64,000 bases of DNA. It comes from Elysia crispata. Lineage: Eukaryota > Mollusca > Gastropoda > Plakobranchidae. Made by a program: the position numbers and the translations under genes. How positions within the stretch are numbered: the stretch's first letter is position 1; every line of letters starts with the position of its first letter. The stretch is from the NCBI GenBank assembly GCA_033675545.1, contig JAWDGP010002436.1, forward strand, positions 802,501 to 866,500, given 5' to 3'. The notes under the pieces were generated by a model. That model did no database searches and had not been told where the DNA came from. It saw only the letters and a program-made list of their open reading frames with translations. Below, piece after piece: positions 1 through 14,110 of the stretch.

Positions 1-127
1 TTTTTTCTGGTGAATATGTCCCTTATTTTTATACTTCATTATGGCATGTGCAGATTCTTCTGATGGAAAGGTTGATCTGATCAATAGAAGTCTGAATTGA
101 ATAATTGAAATTCTAATCATTACACAG

Positions 128-3100
128 GATCTTGTGGGCAGGCTGACGAGAGCTAGCTTTCCTTGGGGTCTACTCATCTTTCTCCTGGTATCAGTGGTGG
201 CTTCTATTGTCATGTATGATATTCTGTCCAGTCCTAATCTGCGCAGTAAGTTGATTGGTGATGCATGCCCTTTTGTTCATGCCACATCATAGACTACAAT
301 TTCATCTCAGTAGCTGTTATCTCCCTTTTTTATGTTTATTTCAATTGCAAAGTTCTGCCATGATATTTTAAATTCCATGGAAAAATAATTTTCTTTTTTT
401 TTTTTTTAAATTTGAAGAATTCAAGCATGAGAATTTTTTAGCAAGGGAACTATGTAGCGAAGAAGCTTCACTTTAATATTTAATTTTGTCATCGCTGGTT
501 TAGCAGTTGTACTGCAGAGCAAGATTAATATATTGAGTACAAAGATATACCTCATGGAATTTTTATATTCACATAAATTTTTTTATTGATATTTTAAAAT
601 AATTTTTTGATCATGGATTTTAAAAGATGTTTGATTTCTTGAAAATTAAGGAAGAATCAAAACTGCCACTGTATTGGTGAAACAAGGTGGCAGCTCTTGG
701 AATGCCACATAGGCCTCCCTCCCTTTTTCACTCTTAGTTTTTTTTAAAAGATAAATGAAATTTATTGCTGTGCATTATCTTATCGAAGTCTCTCTTTTGT
801 TATTTACAGAGTCAAAATCAATGTCGTTTCTTGAGCATTATGGGATTCTGGCCCTGTTAGAGCAGGCCTGGGGACGGATAAGCACTTTCTTGCATCTGGC
901 TGCCAGGTGGGCCACAAAGTCAAATCCTTTTACAAGTTTTTTTTTTTCATTTTACATGTGTCCAGTAATTAGTTGTTTTTTGTTTTTTTTTAATTTGTCT
1001 CCTAAATAGGTGACTAAAGTTTTGTGTCCTCATTTCTGTATCTTATTTCAAATGATCTTTTTTAGATAAGTGTTGAAAAAATTTTTTTGCTATAGGAACT
1101 ATAAACAGCAGGAAAGATATGGAATGTTGAACTTGAAGTCTGAGATGTTTTTTTTTTCTCTCTCTCTCTATTTTCACAGCTGGATTAGATCCAATTATCC
1201 TGTGTATTTCGCCTACATTTGCGATACAGTGGGTCCTTTCCTTGCACTTGTGTGGACATCGCTCAAAAACTTTGTTGTCATATCAGAGGAAGTCACACGG
1301 CCTCATAGGGCATGGATGATAGAGAAGATAATTGGATGCTATCATTGGGTAAGAGATAGCATTAACCTATTATATCTAGAGTCTTTGCAAAGTATATTTT
1401 TTTTAGCCAAATCAGAGCAAAAATGGGTTCACCTACTCAATGCAACCTTTTTACATAATATATTTTGCTCTGCCTCTTTTCATTTTAAACAACTCTGTGA
1501 AGGACTCATCGCATTCTATTATAGATGTGTTAGGTTTATGTCCTGCAATACACTTTATTTTTTAAGTTCTACATCACAGTAGTTCCATAGTGCTAGTGGA
1601 GCACTTAGCTTGATCGGGGATCTGATCTTTGGCACAGGGTCACTGAAGGTCATACTAGCTGGGTAGCCTGAAAACAGTGGCTGGCATATTTGGTTCACTG
1701 ATACATTTAAATATACCACTTTAACATGTTTTTAGTACTTAAACTGCGGTCAGGATATTTCTCAGATTTACACAAAAAAAACTTTGTTTCACAAAATTTA
1801 CAGTGATATAATTTTCGAAACAAAGAAATAACAGCAGACATTTAAAACATTAATCTATTGATCCTGCTGTGTAGACATTCTTTTTTAATAAATTTCTAAA
1901 AATGAATTAAAATATAACGGAAGCTGAAAAGAATTTTTTCTTAATGTTAAGTGGACAGTAATGCTTCACCCCAAGGAGTTTTTTTATTTGGTGCTGATGT
2001 GAACTTTACAAAGGTTATTGCTAAAAGAATGTCAACCTGGCACTTTAAGAAATCTGTTATACAAATTTTGCTCTGTATTAATATTTTAAAACAGAAAAAG
2101 GTATCTTGGGGATTTTTTTGGGTTGCTTTTTTTTTCATTGCTGTGGGGGTATTGTTTGTTTTTTTGTTTTTTTTTGACACAATGGGTCGCAAAGGACTGG
2201 AGGAGATAGACCATTTTGCAGCCTTTCCCCTTGTAGGCACATATACTACAGTAGTTGAATGTAAGGACTCTGTCTTTGCCATTATTGACACGAAGTAATT
2301 ACAACAGATTATTTTTAAAGTTATTGCACAAGTAGCGTCTTTGGTTTATTTTTTTTATGGTTTGCTACTCCTATCTTCACAGTCCCAACAGAGTTCGTTT
2401 GAAAGTCAAAAGTTTACTCCATTTCCTAGGTTTATTGAAATAAAAAACAGCGTGAAGCTAATTCACCGAAGTTTTTAAAATGACAAAATAAAGTGTAAAT
2501 AAAGTAACAAAATAATGTTTTGACCTTCCGTATTTTCTTTTTTTGGCCTCCACCAATGTCTAAGTTTAAGATAAAATATTAACAAACTTAAATAAGTAAT
2601 TAGAAAAAGAAAGTTTTATTTGCAAAACTTTTTGTCAATTTAATGAAATAAAATCACAGCTGATTTTAAATTTGATTGTTTACTTAAAACGTTAGTAAGG
2701 TTTGTTTACGTGGGCCTCTAAACTTAGACTTATTGGATATAACCTGCTGTAGAAACTTTACCAGGCATGGATAATTATAAACAGCCATCGTTGAGGGTTC
2801 TAGGGTGGAAGTCAAGGGTTAATATATTTTATGTAATATTTTTCTCATTCTCGGATATCTATTTTTAGTTGGATTTTCCCTCCTTTCACTTCATTCATTG
2901 AAATTAAAGAATCAACAGTTGCTTTTCTCCAAAAGGTTTTAGAGTAGATATCTTCTAGTAAGAGGGTATGGTAAAGTTTCATACGCAAGGAGGGACTTTC
3001 AGCCTCATATCTCCAGCTTTTGTGTGCATTTCAACTTGTAGCAGACTAAGTTCAATGTGTACAATCAAACTGAAGTTAAGAATCATTGCCATTTAAAAAA

Positions 3101-5319
3101 GATTTCTGAAATGCAGTCTACATCTTTTTAAACCAATTTGAGTTTTGGTTTAGTTGATTTTTTCTCTTATTTGATGAGAGGAGCCTCGGGAGAGTTGGGA
3201 GCATCTCCTACACTGAGATGGTGTATTTTTCAATGAGGGAATATCTAAAAGGCCTTTGAGTCAGATTTCCTGTTTTATTTAAGGTTTTTGGCCTGTCTGA
3301 TATTGGTCTACAAAGTACTGATGTGTTTAGTAATATTGTTTATTTATAAGTGGGCTATGTGTTAAAATGCCAGAAAAATTCATTTCATGCAAGATTATTT
3401 CTTTTAATGCATCCTAACTGCAAGGAGATAAAATCTTCTATCACCAGGTTTATGAGCTGTCGCCAGAAACATGGATGTGGTGTCACGACGCAGCAATCTT
3501 AGCATGGGAGGCTACTTTGGATTATTCATTATGGTTTTGGAAATATGTGATGCATCTTGCCCTAGAGGCAGAGCATTGGCTCAGTGAGCATGTATTAACG
3601 TGAGTTATGGCATATCATGTCATGTTTCATGCCATTTGTTATAAGAGCCATAAGCCTTAAGTTTGTCTATTTCTCTGGGTTTGCATCAGAGTTGCCAACA
3701 GTCATAACGTAAAACAAGAGACACAATATGAGTAACAGTACCAAAACAGTTTTGATCGAAAAATTCTTTTCACTGCATTACTTAATTGAAAGTTTTAAGG
3801 TACCAGTCCTAGTAGGACTTTTAAGTAAATTCTCCATTGTAACTCTTACATTTGTTCACCATCTGCATCACAAAATTATTTCAAGAGTACATAATTTGAT
3901 TATCTAGTTGATAAATTCAAATTATTTTATTCAGTGCACCTCGAATCCAAGGATCTCAGACTCAAAGAACACTGTGCATTCAACGAACACAGAATAATCC
4001 CTGTTTTTTCCCTTTACCCTCCTAATATAGCTTGCATCAAACAAACTTATTTCAGAACCATCCTCAGATTCAATGAACCGCAAGCCCGTTAAAAAATTCT
4101 TTTTTCGTTATAAATCTGGTTTAGATTCAATCAAAAGGTCAGTAAGAAATATAGGCAAGGCAAAGTATGGTCACAAGAAGAAAATAATGAATAGAAGGGC
4201 AAGGGAGCAGAGTAGCTGACCCATGTGAGAACAAGATATTAGATCAAAGAGCCAAAGCCAAAGGAGTTTAGACAGGGGGTGACTTTGCTACACAGGTTCT
4301 TGCACACGGATAAAAACAAGGGAGGTAATTATGGGGTAATTTTAGTTCGACTCTGGTTACTTCATTGTGGTGTTTCTCATGACATTGGTTCCAATGAACC
4401 TTGTATATAAAGAACTTAAAAGTGACAGAGCTAGTTTCTTGAGTCAGAGTTGTACTGTACTGTTTCAGTGTATTTAATGTGATGAACATCTGAAAATGAT
4501 AGGATAAAATCTATGTTTCTATTAACTTGCTTTTTTGTATGATCAAAGAACTTTGAGAATACAAATCTGTGGCTTGTCCGTTTGAAAAGTCCCTTGTCAG
4601 GGTCAAATTTGATTATTTTTTTCTGATATTCTTTGTTCGAATGGGATAGTCTTCAAAGTTTATCATCTTTTGGATGCATCAACCTCAGCCCTTTCATTTA
4701 ATAAGAAAATGTATAAATTTATCAGTGAAAATGCTAAAAAGAGATTAATTTCTGAACATATTTCTAGTTTTTCAAATCAAAGTCATTTTTGTGTCTTCAT
4801 ACTTATTTGTACATAAAAATATTTCTTTAATTTAAATAAACTTATTTTGAGTGTAATTATGCACAAGGTTCAGTTACAAAGTTATCTTTTCTCATTTTTG
4901 AGTTTTTGTAAACCCCCAACTTTAAACTTATTTGCATGTAATTTTGAAAGGGGGCAAAAATCGTGAAATTTTTTTCTTTGATGCTGAGGAGAGTCCAAAT
5001 CAACCAGACTGTGCAGCACTTTCTTCATTTCTGTGTGACACTCCTAATTTTAAAGGTCATCAAATTCCAAATCGGAGACCTCAAATTGAGAGTCAATCAA
5101 AACTTATCTAGTTTAAGTGCAGAGAGCCCTTTACCCCAAATTTTTTATTCTATTCCAATTGGGTTTGGATTTCCTAATGATCCAGAAATGATTTCATGTT
5201 TTCTCTCCAGAGGATCTATGTCAACAGACTCACTGAAGGCGACAGCGCAGTGGACTGTAGGTCAGGTACAGAATTACACCACTCAGGCATGGTCAAGCAT
5301 TCTTACCATGGTCAAGTAG
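128..5319 (+). CDS. TMEM214: TMEM214-like membrane protein, 3' five coding exons (5' end outside window)
   Basis: Seen: five exons with AG/GT borders and compatible phases at 128-245, 810-906, 1180-1348, 3448-3599 and 5211-5319. They total 645 nt and end in TAG at 5317-5319. The first visible exon encodes a strong hydrophobic helix (WGLLIFLLVSVVASIVMYDI). The third carries a second apolar stretch (VYFAYICDTVGPFLALVW). The fourth is Trp-rich (WMWCHDAAILAWEA, LWFWKYVMHLALEAEHWL). Known: TMEM214 is an endoplasmic reticulum membrane protein reported to recruit procaspase-4, with a transmembrane helix roughly 200 residues before its C-terminus. The spacing here (about 200 residues from helix to stop) fits that. 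Inference: the family call rests on layout and remembered composition, not on an alignment, so another multi-pass ER protein is possible. The exon chain itself is much more certain than the name. The 5' two-thirds of the gene would lie left of the window. Confidence 0.6.
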
Positions 5320-6375
5320 ATAGATGGGCCTGACAGATCACATCTTTCATTTAATGCTTATTGTTGTTTCTTTTACATGCATGTTGTACTATATAAGTTG
5401 GTGATTTTCAGATTGTTATTATAGTCCATTCTGGTCAAACTTCTTTGTTTTGTGAATCTAGTGTTTTACAAATTTTTGTCACTTGTCAATTATTTTCTCT
5501 TGAATACGTGGAAATTCTGCTGATTTTCTTCCTGTCCATTTATTTATTTGAAAACAAAAACCTCACAGCTCCTGTTTAGTTTTGGCTTTCAGTAATTTCA
5601 CCTATGTTTTGAGTAATGGTTTCTCTTCATATAATGTTCCGTCAGTTTGAGTTTTGATATTTTTGCATTTTTTTTCATTAGTATTTAATGGATTTCTAAC
5701 AATCCATTTACATAAATTTAGGGTAAAACATGTTCTTTTGCGCATAATAGCTCTTTATGTGCTATTTGTTATTACAGCCTCATCTAGACTGGCGATTAAA
5801 CATCGATGGAATCCACATTTTGTTCTGAAACACAAGATCGGCATTTAATCGTAAGATTTTTGTTTTTGTTCTGCAAGACTTACTGCGCCTGTTTTGAGAA
5901 TTGATCTTGTACATCGTTGACCATGGTTATGCCTCACTATCTTAAACTTAGAATTTTTCCTCTTGCATTAATATTGATTTCTAAAACATTTTTGTTTATG
6001 TTTAGTGAAGCTTATTGTTAAAGTCTGTTTTGAATTTGATATAAAGCTATAAATTAGAGGCAAAGAACTTAAAATTCATTGTCATCATTGCCAATTGTAA
6101 TATGATAGCTTCCTACATTTTTTGTCCAGATTATTCCCATAACATCACAGATGACAATTTCTTTTTCCTTTAAACAAATTTTGCTGCTTCTTTAGTCCCA
6201 AGAATTTACTTATAGAGCTTTCAGATGATTGATTGTTTCATTTGAAATGTTTTGTCAGAAAATTTTTAAAGTAAATGAATATGCAGCATGAACAAAAATT
6301 TTTATGTAAATTTATGAATTTTTTAATTTCTGGCTTTAGAATGTTTGTTGAATTCACAATACATCTGTAAATAAA
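5320..6375 (+). other. 3' UTR of the TMEM214-like gene, with candidate poly(A) signal
   Basis: AT-rich, stop-rich DNA follows the TAG at 5317-5319. An AATAAA hexamer lies at 6370-6375 with a GT/T-rich stretch just after it (6376-6420), a plausible cleavage site. Another AATAAA-like motif lies near 6640. No other gene is seen in this stretch. Confidence 0.45.
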
Positions 6376-9300
6376 GTGCTTTGTCAGTATTAGTCTTTTG
6401 TGGTGGTAGTTAGGGTAAAGGGTGTAACGATTTCATTTTATTTCCATGAAGTTTGGTCATGTGAAGAAAAAAAACATCATGCCCTTCGCAGCTTGTATTA
6501 TGAGGTTTGCAGGACATTAAGGCCACAACATTAAAAAAAAAATATATATATATATATATAATTATGTATACCATTCTGTGTAGTTTTTGTTCTAGAAATC
6601 CATTTTGATGACCATTGATTATTCTGGATTAAGATTAAAATAAAAGAAGATAGGTTTCTTTAAAATCATATGATTTTGGTTTTTAAGACCTTTAGGTAAT
6701 AAAATCCCAACAGATATTGCAATTAATGTATTCAAATATATGAAACAAACACTGCACAAATTAAAAAGTAAAAAAGGATAAAGTTTCTTTGGATGCTTCT
6801 TCCAGCCCTAAAAAGACTAAAAGAGACCTAGTCAACATTCAACAGTTTGGAACTGCAATACAAAATCACAATCCCCTTAGTTTGACATATTTTAACTCTC
6901 AAGTAGGGCCTTCTTTGTAGTTACTTGTAAGTTGTGGCCTTAAGCGAAATCAACATTCTTTATTCGTTGTGTTTCCATTCTATCTTCCTATAGTATAAGT
7001 AAACTCCCCACTCAGACAAGAATCTGGAAAAGGTTCTGGCATGGATTTTAGTAAAATCTAAGTAAATTTTTACATGTGAGGACTGATGGTGAGTAGGGTT
7101 AGGGGGTCCCCCTGATATATGCAGGGCATTCTAACCCCACTCCTACGCCCGCACGCACACACTTTGTGGGTGAGATCAGGACCGTAAGGCTTATTTTTCT
7201 TTTTTTTTTTTTTTTTTTTTTCAGTTCTGTTGTGAGCAAGATATTATTTGATGAGGGGAGAAAAAAATCCATGATCTAAGACCTTTGTTGTTGATGGCAA
7301 AAACTGGTCTGGGAAATTTTAGGTTTTCCACACATTTTCACTACTGGTCTGGTGTAAAAAAGGTGTGGCTAGGTTTTTTTTTAACTCAAAAATTGTTTAA
7401 AAATAAAAGTGTCAAAAGTTGGTACAGTACTATCACTTTAAATTCGTATTTTCTGTCAAATTAAAAAAAGAGTCAAATATATTTTACTTTCAATTTTGAG
7501 ACCTAACGCAAACCATGAATTTAAATCTTAAAAAGTGGGAGAGAAAATATATGTACAAAAACTATGCGAATTTTCATACTACGCATAATCCAAATGCAGT
7601 GAATAAAACATAGCTGCTATGCATTACATATAGAAAATAGTTTAGTGTTCAAACACTCATTAGATTTTCTTGTAGGTCCCACAACTTTTGATCCTTCTAT
7701 TCAGATCTAGTATGGTTACTTTGTTTTTGAAAATGTGCTTAGTTGGAATAATGTCCTCTGATAATTTGAGCCAAGTTTAGTCCAGTTATCTCCAACTTCT
7801 AAGCTTGGATAAAATTTAGATTTCACAGACATGAGCACTAATATTAGGATACAAAGTGAGGGAGTAAAAAAAGAACACCTTAATCTTTCATGTTTACAAG
7901 GGTCATTAACCTAATGTTTCTCCCTTTCAACCATCGATGGCTGAGATAAAGAGATGAGAGGCAGCATACATCCTACAATAAAATTTAGGCCTACTCTGAG
8001 TTGACCATTTCGCTTATTCTAATCGGCAGTGACAGGTTCAATTACAGTATGCTCACACCAGAGCCTTGTCAACTGTACCAGATTCCCACTATCTTTCCCA
8101 TATTGTTACAATTACAGGCTATAAGGTAAAGTAAAGTGGGGGAGCACACTTGCTGAAGGAAAGCCTTCATGGCATTGTCCTCTCTGTAGCAAATAATAGT
8201 GCTTTTAAATTCATATTCAGAAAAATAAGAACTGATGACTTCAGTTAACCACACCTGTTCCTCAGACTAGGATCTAACACAGATATTTTTTATGCAATTT
8301 ATATATTCAGTAAAATTGGAACAAAAAGATATTTCAAATTGATTGGACTCTTGTAAGTTTCCTAGAAAGGAAAAAAAGGTTCTTTTAAAGAGATGGTGCT
8401 CAAAACAGTAGATGGGAATGAAGTAGAATGAGAGGAAGACTGAGCAGTTGGCAAATCCAACTCCATCGATAGAAAAGTGATGAGTTTACTCTTTAACTAA
8501 AAGCAATGCAGCATATTGACAGCACAGGACATGCTATAGTTTATAAATACTAATACAAAGTCACATTCTAATTGTTTTTTTCCTTGTTTTATTATTACTT
8601 ATGTTTATTTATTCTGTTAATATCCTCTCAACTATTAACCACAAACAGAAATATTCAAACATTATCAATCAACTTCAAAGTGAAGGAAATCTTCAACGTC
8701 CACTAATGTAAATCATATAACTGTCAGACACTCCCAACGTCCAAAAGCAGTTTTAGATGGGGTATGTGCATATTTTGTTATGTTTCAAATTATCTTTTAA
8801 TACAATTTAACGATAGAGCTATAAATTGAAATTCTTGTTACAGCTTTCACAAATTTCTTGTCCACATCTAAAAATTTTGTGTTGTGTACAAAAACAGAAA
8901 CATGAGTTGAATTCACATGAAGGACAAAGGTAAATCACTTAATATGGTACTATGGGTTATTTCAGTTTTTAAATGTGATTTTTTTTTTTAAAAATGGAAA
9001 TGCAGACATGTAAAAACTGTAACTATGCAATGTAAAAACTTCAATGAAAAGGAAAATCAATTGGCCTTTTAAGTTTTATTTGTATTTTGCATTGATCGAT
9101 TGAAAATCAAACATTCAAACATTTTATTTGGAGAAAATATTTTTTTTTTACATTTATGCTTCCTGATCCTGCGGTAAATAAGAGATAAAAGGTATGTTTC
9201 CAGCATGCAGATGCCCATAATATGAGTGCTATATCAAGGGTGACAGTCACTTTGCAAAGAAAATTGTACCAAACACATCTTGATTTCAATGTTCAGCTTC

Positions 9301-11660
9301 CTTATTTCTTGTATTTTTCTATAAAACAATGATATACTAAGAGACATCATGGCTTGAAAAAAGTCAAGTTTGATGCTGAACAAAGAAAACTGAACAGTTC
9401 CTTGAAAAAAATGCCTTGTACCAGTTTTTCTTTTTTTTTTTTTTTAATTTCTAACTAGAAGTCAAAACAAGTCAACTTGACACTAGAATGAAACCCTTAT
9501 GATGATAATGGGTGAACACAAAGTACAAAAGAAAAGTCACCCCCCACCCCCATGTACAGATAGGCTTAATCCCCTTAGAAATTCCAGTTTCACTACAATT
9601 TCTTTTTTCTTTTTTTCTTTTTTTTTTTTTGGGGGGGGGGGGGGAGGAGGTGGGGAAACTTCTATTTACGTAGTGGAGTTTAATATAATCTGAAACAAGA
9701 CATAATTATGACCCATTGCCAAATACAGGTAGCTTAGATCTATCATGATTTTATGCCCGTATGGCATGCCTTTATCTTGAAAGCTATAGACATTTCTATA
9801 TAAGTCAAAAAAGCAAAGTTGTAGTATGGACCTTTGTTGAAGATATATACTTTTTTATGTAAGTACTTTAGTATTGACAGAGTTATTGCCCTTGACTGAT
9901 TACGCAATATTTAAACGGAGTTATTGATATTTTACTCTAAAAATAATCATATTTTGGATACACTTAAAACCAAAAAACGTTGCAATAATCTTTTAATTTA
10001 GGATAAAAGCTTAAATTAAATAAGATGTTTATTCTTCATTCTAGCCAGAAATTGCCCTTGATACATAAAATAACACGAAAAAAAACATCTTTTTCGAGCG
10101 CTCTTAGTCAAAACATTCTTAATTGAACAAATATATTTTTTTAAAGGATTATATGTTGTAAGAGTATATTATGAACAATATCAGACCCCGTACTATTTGG
10201 AAATACTCCACAGACTCATAAATTTATCATTAAGTACTACATGTAATGTTTCTTTTGTCTAAAATTGCCTATCCATCAGGGTTATTGTTTGGGAATGTGT
10301 TCAAAATTATTTGTATCCTTCTATTCATCATACTGTACCATTATAAAAAACTACATAAACACAAAAAATATATGTAAAAACCAAACAAAATGTAAAGAAG
10401 TCACGCCACTCTCTGCTAATAAGTTCAACTACTCAAGAATGAGACTTGTGAATGAATTAAAAAAAAATTAATGTAAGAGGTTCTATTTTCTTGTCAATAT
10501 CTTTAAGTTTTAATTTTTTTGAAACATTTTCAGGTCAAAAACGAACAAAGGAAAGAACTGATAAACAAACAATGAACTGCATCTCTTTAACAAATTCCAT
10601 AACACTGATCATGTCAAAGATTTAAAAAAATAAAGAATTATGCAAAGGAAGTTTATTGAAATTAAGTTGCATCATGAAAATCAAAATAAATTATTGGTAT
10701 ACTTTATTGTAGACAGTATTGCTCTTTTATCTAAAAACAAGCATTTTGCACACATTAGTACTTTCCAAGCAGTGGGCATATAATACATATAATTCAAAGA
10801 AGAAGAGATGTATGTCATACAGAAATAAAAAGCTAGAAATCATAATGATAATCATTTCATTCAATTTGATATTTCCCCTTCATTTAAAAAAGTTGCAAAG
10901 AATGGGCCTTTTTGTAAACATATACATTTGCTAGGATTATAGCATGAAAATTTACAACTCCTATTTAAAATATGATTTATGACGTACAAATTTATTTAAA
11001 TCAAATGAGATTGAACTATGCATACACCAAACTGGTCACTTGAGTATTTTTTCATACAATCCACCAAGAACAAAAAATCATTCATGACATAAAGCATCAG
11101 ATGCATTTCAACTGACCTTTCATCATTCTAATTTGCATTGAGAAATGTTCTTGATAAGTTATTTAAATTGGGCTTTTCATTGACACCTAAACATCTCATA
11201 TGTCTTGCATCCCAGATGAAATGAGAAGCCTTGTAACAACTACTATTTGATGATAAATAAATTTTAAAAACTTTAAATCATATGCTTTAAAAGTCAAAAG
11301 TGTTAACAGAACTGAAAAAGAATTTTTCTTTAGGTATCAGGGAACCACATTAAACTTGAATCATATACTATGCATTTCTGTAAACAATATCAACAAATAT
11401 ATTTTGTAGACTCAACTAAAGAAAAATCGACCAAATAAAATTAAAATTTCAGCTTCACAACTGCAATGTAAATGATTTGTAATATTCAAGGTGAATATTT
11501 TCAGCATCAGGCACACTTTAGTAGAGTCATTGACTTTTTCAATTTGTATCTCATAGTCATACTGCTTTTTATATTTTGCTCCTCCATTGCTCCTGCCTTA
11601 AGTTGCCCCAACAATTCTTTACCAGTAAATTCTGCTTCAAGCAATAGGCTACCCATTTTC
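6376..11660. other. Intergenic, AT-rich; no gene recognised
   Basis: Contains short (TA)n runs at 6541-6561, poly(T) runs at 7200-7223 and 9427-9445, and a T-run to G-run junction at 9618-9644. The stretch 9780-10080 holds phrases such as GAGTTATTGCCCTTGA that resemble dispersed molluscan repeats (inference from memory). A minus-strand open frame at 8069-8254 has reasonable amino-acid composition and an AG just before it, but no good donor or partner exon was found. I do not call it a gene. Confidence 0.5.
9618..9644. repeat. Poly(T)-poly(G) homopolymer junction
   Basis: A run of T directly abuts a run of 14 G. The same arrangement recurs at 48840-48869 and, in reverse complement, at 34765-34807. 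Confidence 0.85.
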
Positions 11661-11669
11661 AGCATGTCT

Positions 11670-12420
11670 TTAGCCTGGCACAGTATTCTGCCTCATGCTT
11701 GGCTTTTGGATGTTTTCTTCTGACAAACAAGCTTCTTTCTCTTTGGTCATAAATTCATGAAAAACTGTTCACTGAAAAAGAAAAAAAAAGAGACTATTGA
11801 AATGTACCATTCTAAATGGCTTAAATTGTATTCTAAAGACAAATCTAAAATCATGCAATAGCAATTCTAGAGACGAAAATCAGGATTAGATTCTTTTCAG
11901 CCTCTTGACTAATAACACTTGAGTAGAAACTGAAACATCAACAAAAAAGGAGGAGTCAAGTCTACATAATTTCTCCTCCAAGTGATGTTTATTTTTTCTT
12001 TGTTCTTTGTATAAAAAAAAGAAATGGAAAATTGTGTGCATGAAGGGATTTTATAGGAATTAAATTGACCTTTTAATTTTCTGTGGAGCTCTTCTATAGG
12101 TGGAGTAGAGCTGTTTTGATTGTGAAACTTCTAAAATGGATAACTATCATACATGATGCTAACAAATACCAGTAATAACTGCTACTCTTAACAAGAATAG
12201 ATGGAAGTGAAAAAATCATTGACCTCTTGATTACTTGTGCTAAAGACAAAAAATTTTGTTTGTGAAAAGGGTAAATGTAATAGTCTTCATAATATCTAGA
12301 CAAAAAATAATGCTGAATGATTATTCAAGAGGAAAATTTGAATAAAATTCTTACTAACACTGGTAACCGCTTTAAAGGGTTTGTATTATTGTCTGCTGCA
12401 TGATTGATGTCATCTGCCAT
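11670..12420 (-). CDS. Small unrecognised protein gene, coding exons; 3' end ambiguous
   Basis: Seen: an ATG directly follows a splice acceptor at 12421-12422. Exon 12355-12420 encodes MADDINHAADNNTNPLKRLP plus two residues and ends in a GTAAG donor. Exon 12070-12130 is in phase (KFHNQNSSTPPIEELHRKLK) with a weaker GTCAAT donor. The third exon is the problem. A weak acceptor at 11765 allows an in-phase end at 11670 (VFHEFMTKEKEACLSEENIQ and so on, about 73 aa in all). The stronger polypyrimidine acceptor at 11772 gives only about 47 aa. Just downstream, the other two frames also read like coding sequence (KAKHEAEYCARLK, then DMLKMGSLLLEAEFTGKELL). Inference: a small coiled-coil-prone protein, possibly with indels, homopolymer assembly errors or an unseen splice form. 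I do not recognise the family. Confidence 0.35.
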
Positions 12421-14004
12421 CTGGATAATAAAAAATAAAAAAAAATTGTTCAAATTCTCCTTCTACTTTGGTAAAAGTTGTCCTGAGTGATAAACCGCTA
12501 TTACTAAACATATTGTCCAAATTAAGAGGTAGCTGCATAGATTTCATCTTGTGAAACAGTGTGAATGGTTTAATGTTAACAACACACAGTAGGCCTATCC
12601 GGTGTGTGGATTTTTATTGAATTTATAAAAAGCATTTCATTCTATCCATAGAAATCAAAACTAGATTGTGAAATAAGCATTACAACCGGACCACTACTCC
12701 CAAACATTATTTCCTTACAAAAACTTAAGGAAATATCTCCCAATACCGGTACTTAAAACGTTACAAATCTCTCACTGTTTAATTCTAATAACTAATATAA
12801 TAAACTTTAAGAAATAATATTTGAAAATAATAACTTAATTTCCAGAAATAGGAACTTGCACTACTTTCAGGAATGGTGGCTATCTGACATGATGAAAACA
12901 GTGCTCTATAGATTAAATCCTTTGAAAGTTTGCACCTAGATCTAGAGCTAGATTGTTGACAACCTTCTTTAAGTTATCAATATTTAAACATTAAAATTAA
13001 GTTGCTGTTTTGGCACACTTTATAAAAATGGAGCAGGAGAGAAAATATAATAATTTATTTACTATTCTTGGAATTGGTTCACTTACAGAAAAAGACAAGC
13101 ACATTTTCCTGCCCCTTATATTTTTTGCACAATCTTACCCTTGAATGAGTTAAAAACAAATTCTTTCCTGTCATAAACTGATACAATTTTCTCATATATG
13201 GATTTTGCATTATGATCTAGATCTAGATATTTATAATTTTCATTTTGCTTAATTTAGCCAAATCAGTTTTAAAGAAAACAATGTCCTGTAGCAATCCTGG
13301 GAAAGTTTGTCAGCATATTCTCTTTAAACCTTTGACTACTGTAACATATGTAGATATAAACGCCACATAGTATCATTCATAGAACTTTTCAAAAGAAAAC
13401 AAAATAGAAAATGCAGGTTTCCTGCACTTCTCCAAAAACTAGATCTAGATCTAGATCTATCAAACTTACACAAATTGACAAAGAAGTTATTCCTGTTCAA
13501 TTTTGTAAAAGTTATCTCACAGCTCTAATAAATGCACAAACAGGTTGGCTCTAGAACTAAATACACATTTCAAAAGATTAGGAGAACTGTTCTAGCTTTA
13601 TTGTCTACACTTCTTAAAAAAGCCATGACTTTTCTTTAAATCTGAACCTTTTCATAACTTTTCCGAATAAATATGGTTTCACATGAAAACAACTCTGTCA
13701 AATCGTGTCAAGTGATAGAAGATTCAAATATTTGTGAGAACAATAAGAAAAACCGAAAATTTACATTAATCCTTTCCAAGTTACAAAGAATATGACTACG
13801 CAGAACTTGATGGATGCCTTTTCTTGAGATGAATTATCTAGATCTACATTTTCCAAGTAACTTACACAAAAATGACGAGTGAGACCCAATGATAGTATAG
13901 TCAATTCCTTGACTTTTTAGTAAGTTATCCAAAAACAAATTAATATTATGAAAAGAGAAAATAAGTTATAGCGAAATAAATAACTATCGTTAAAAAGAAC
14001 TCAC

Positions 14005-14110
14005 CTGTGAAGATAGATTTGAGAGACTTTGGATGCAATGTTATGCAGGGTAGATCTACCGGTCGGAGTAACTCTCAAGAGCCGTTCTTAGTTTGACGCG
14101 AAAAATGCGA
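14005..14110 (-). other. Probable noncoding first exon of the small minus-strand gene
   Basis: On the minus strand this segment is locally richer in CG and ends in CACAG followed by a GTGAGT donor at 14004-13999. It lies about 1.6 kb upstream of the ATG-bearing exon at 12355-12420. The upstream limit (transcription start) is not visible; 14110 is approximate. No TATA box was noticed. Confidence 0.4.

Noticed and set aside
8069-8254. Minus-strand 61-codon frame with an AG before it, considered as an exon
   Set aside because: No convincing donor, partner exon or recognisable motif. It may belong to the 3' region of the small gene or be chance.
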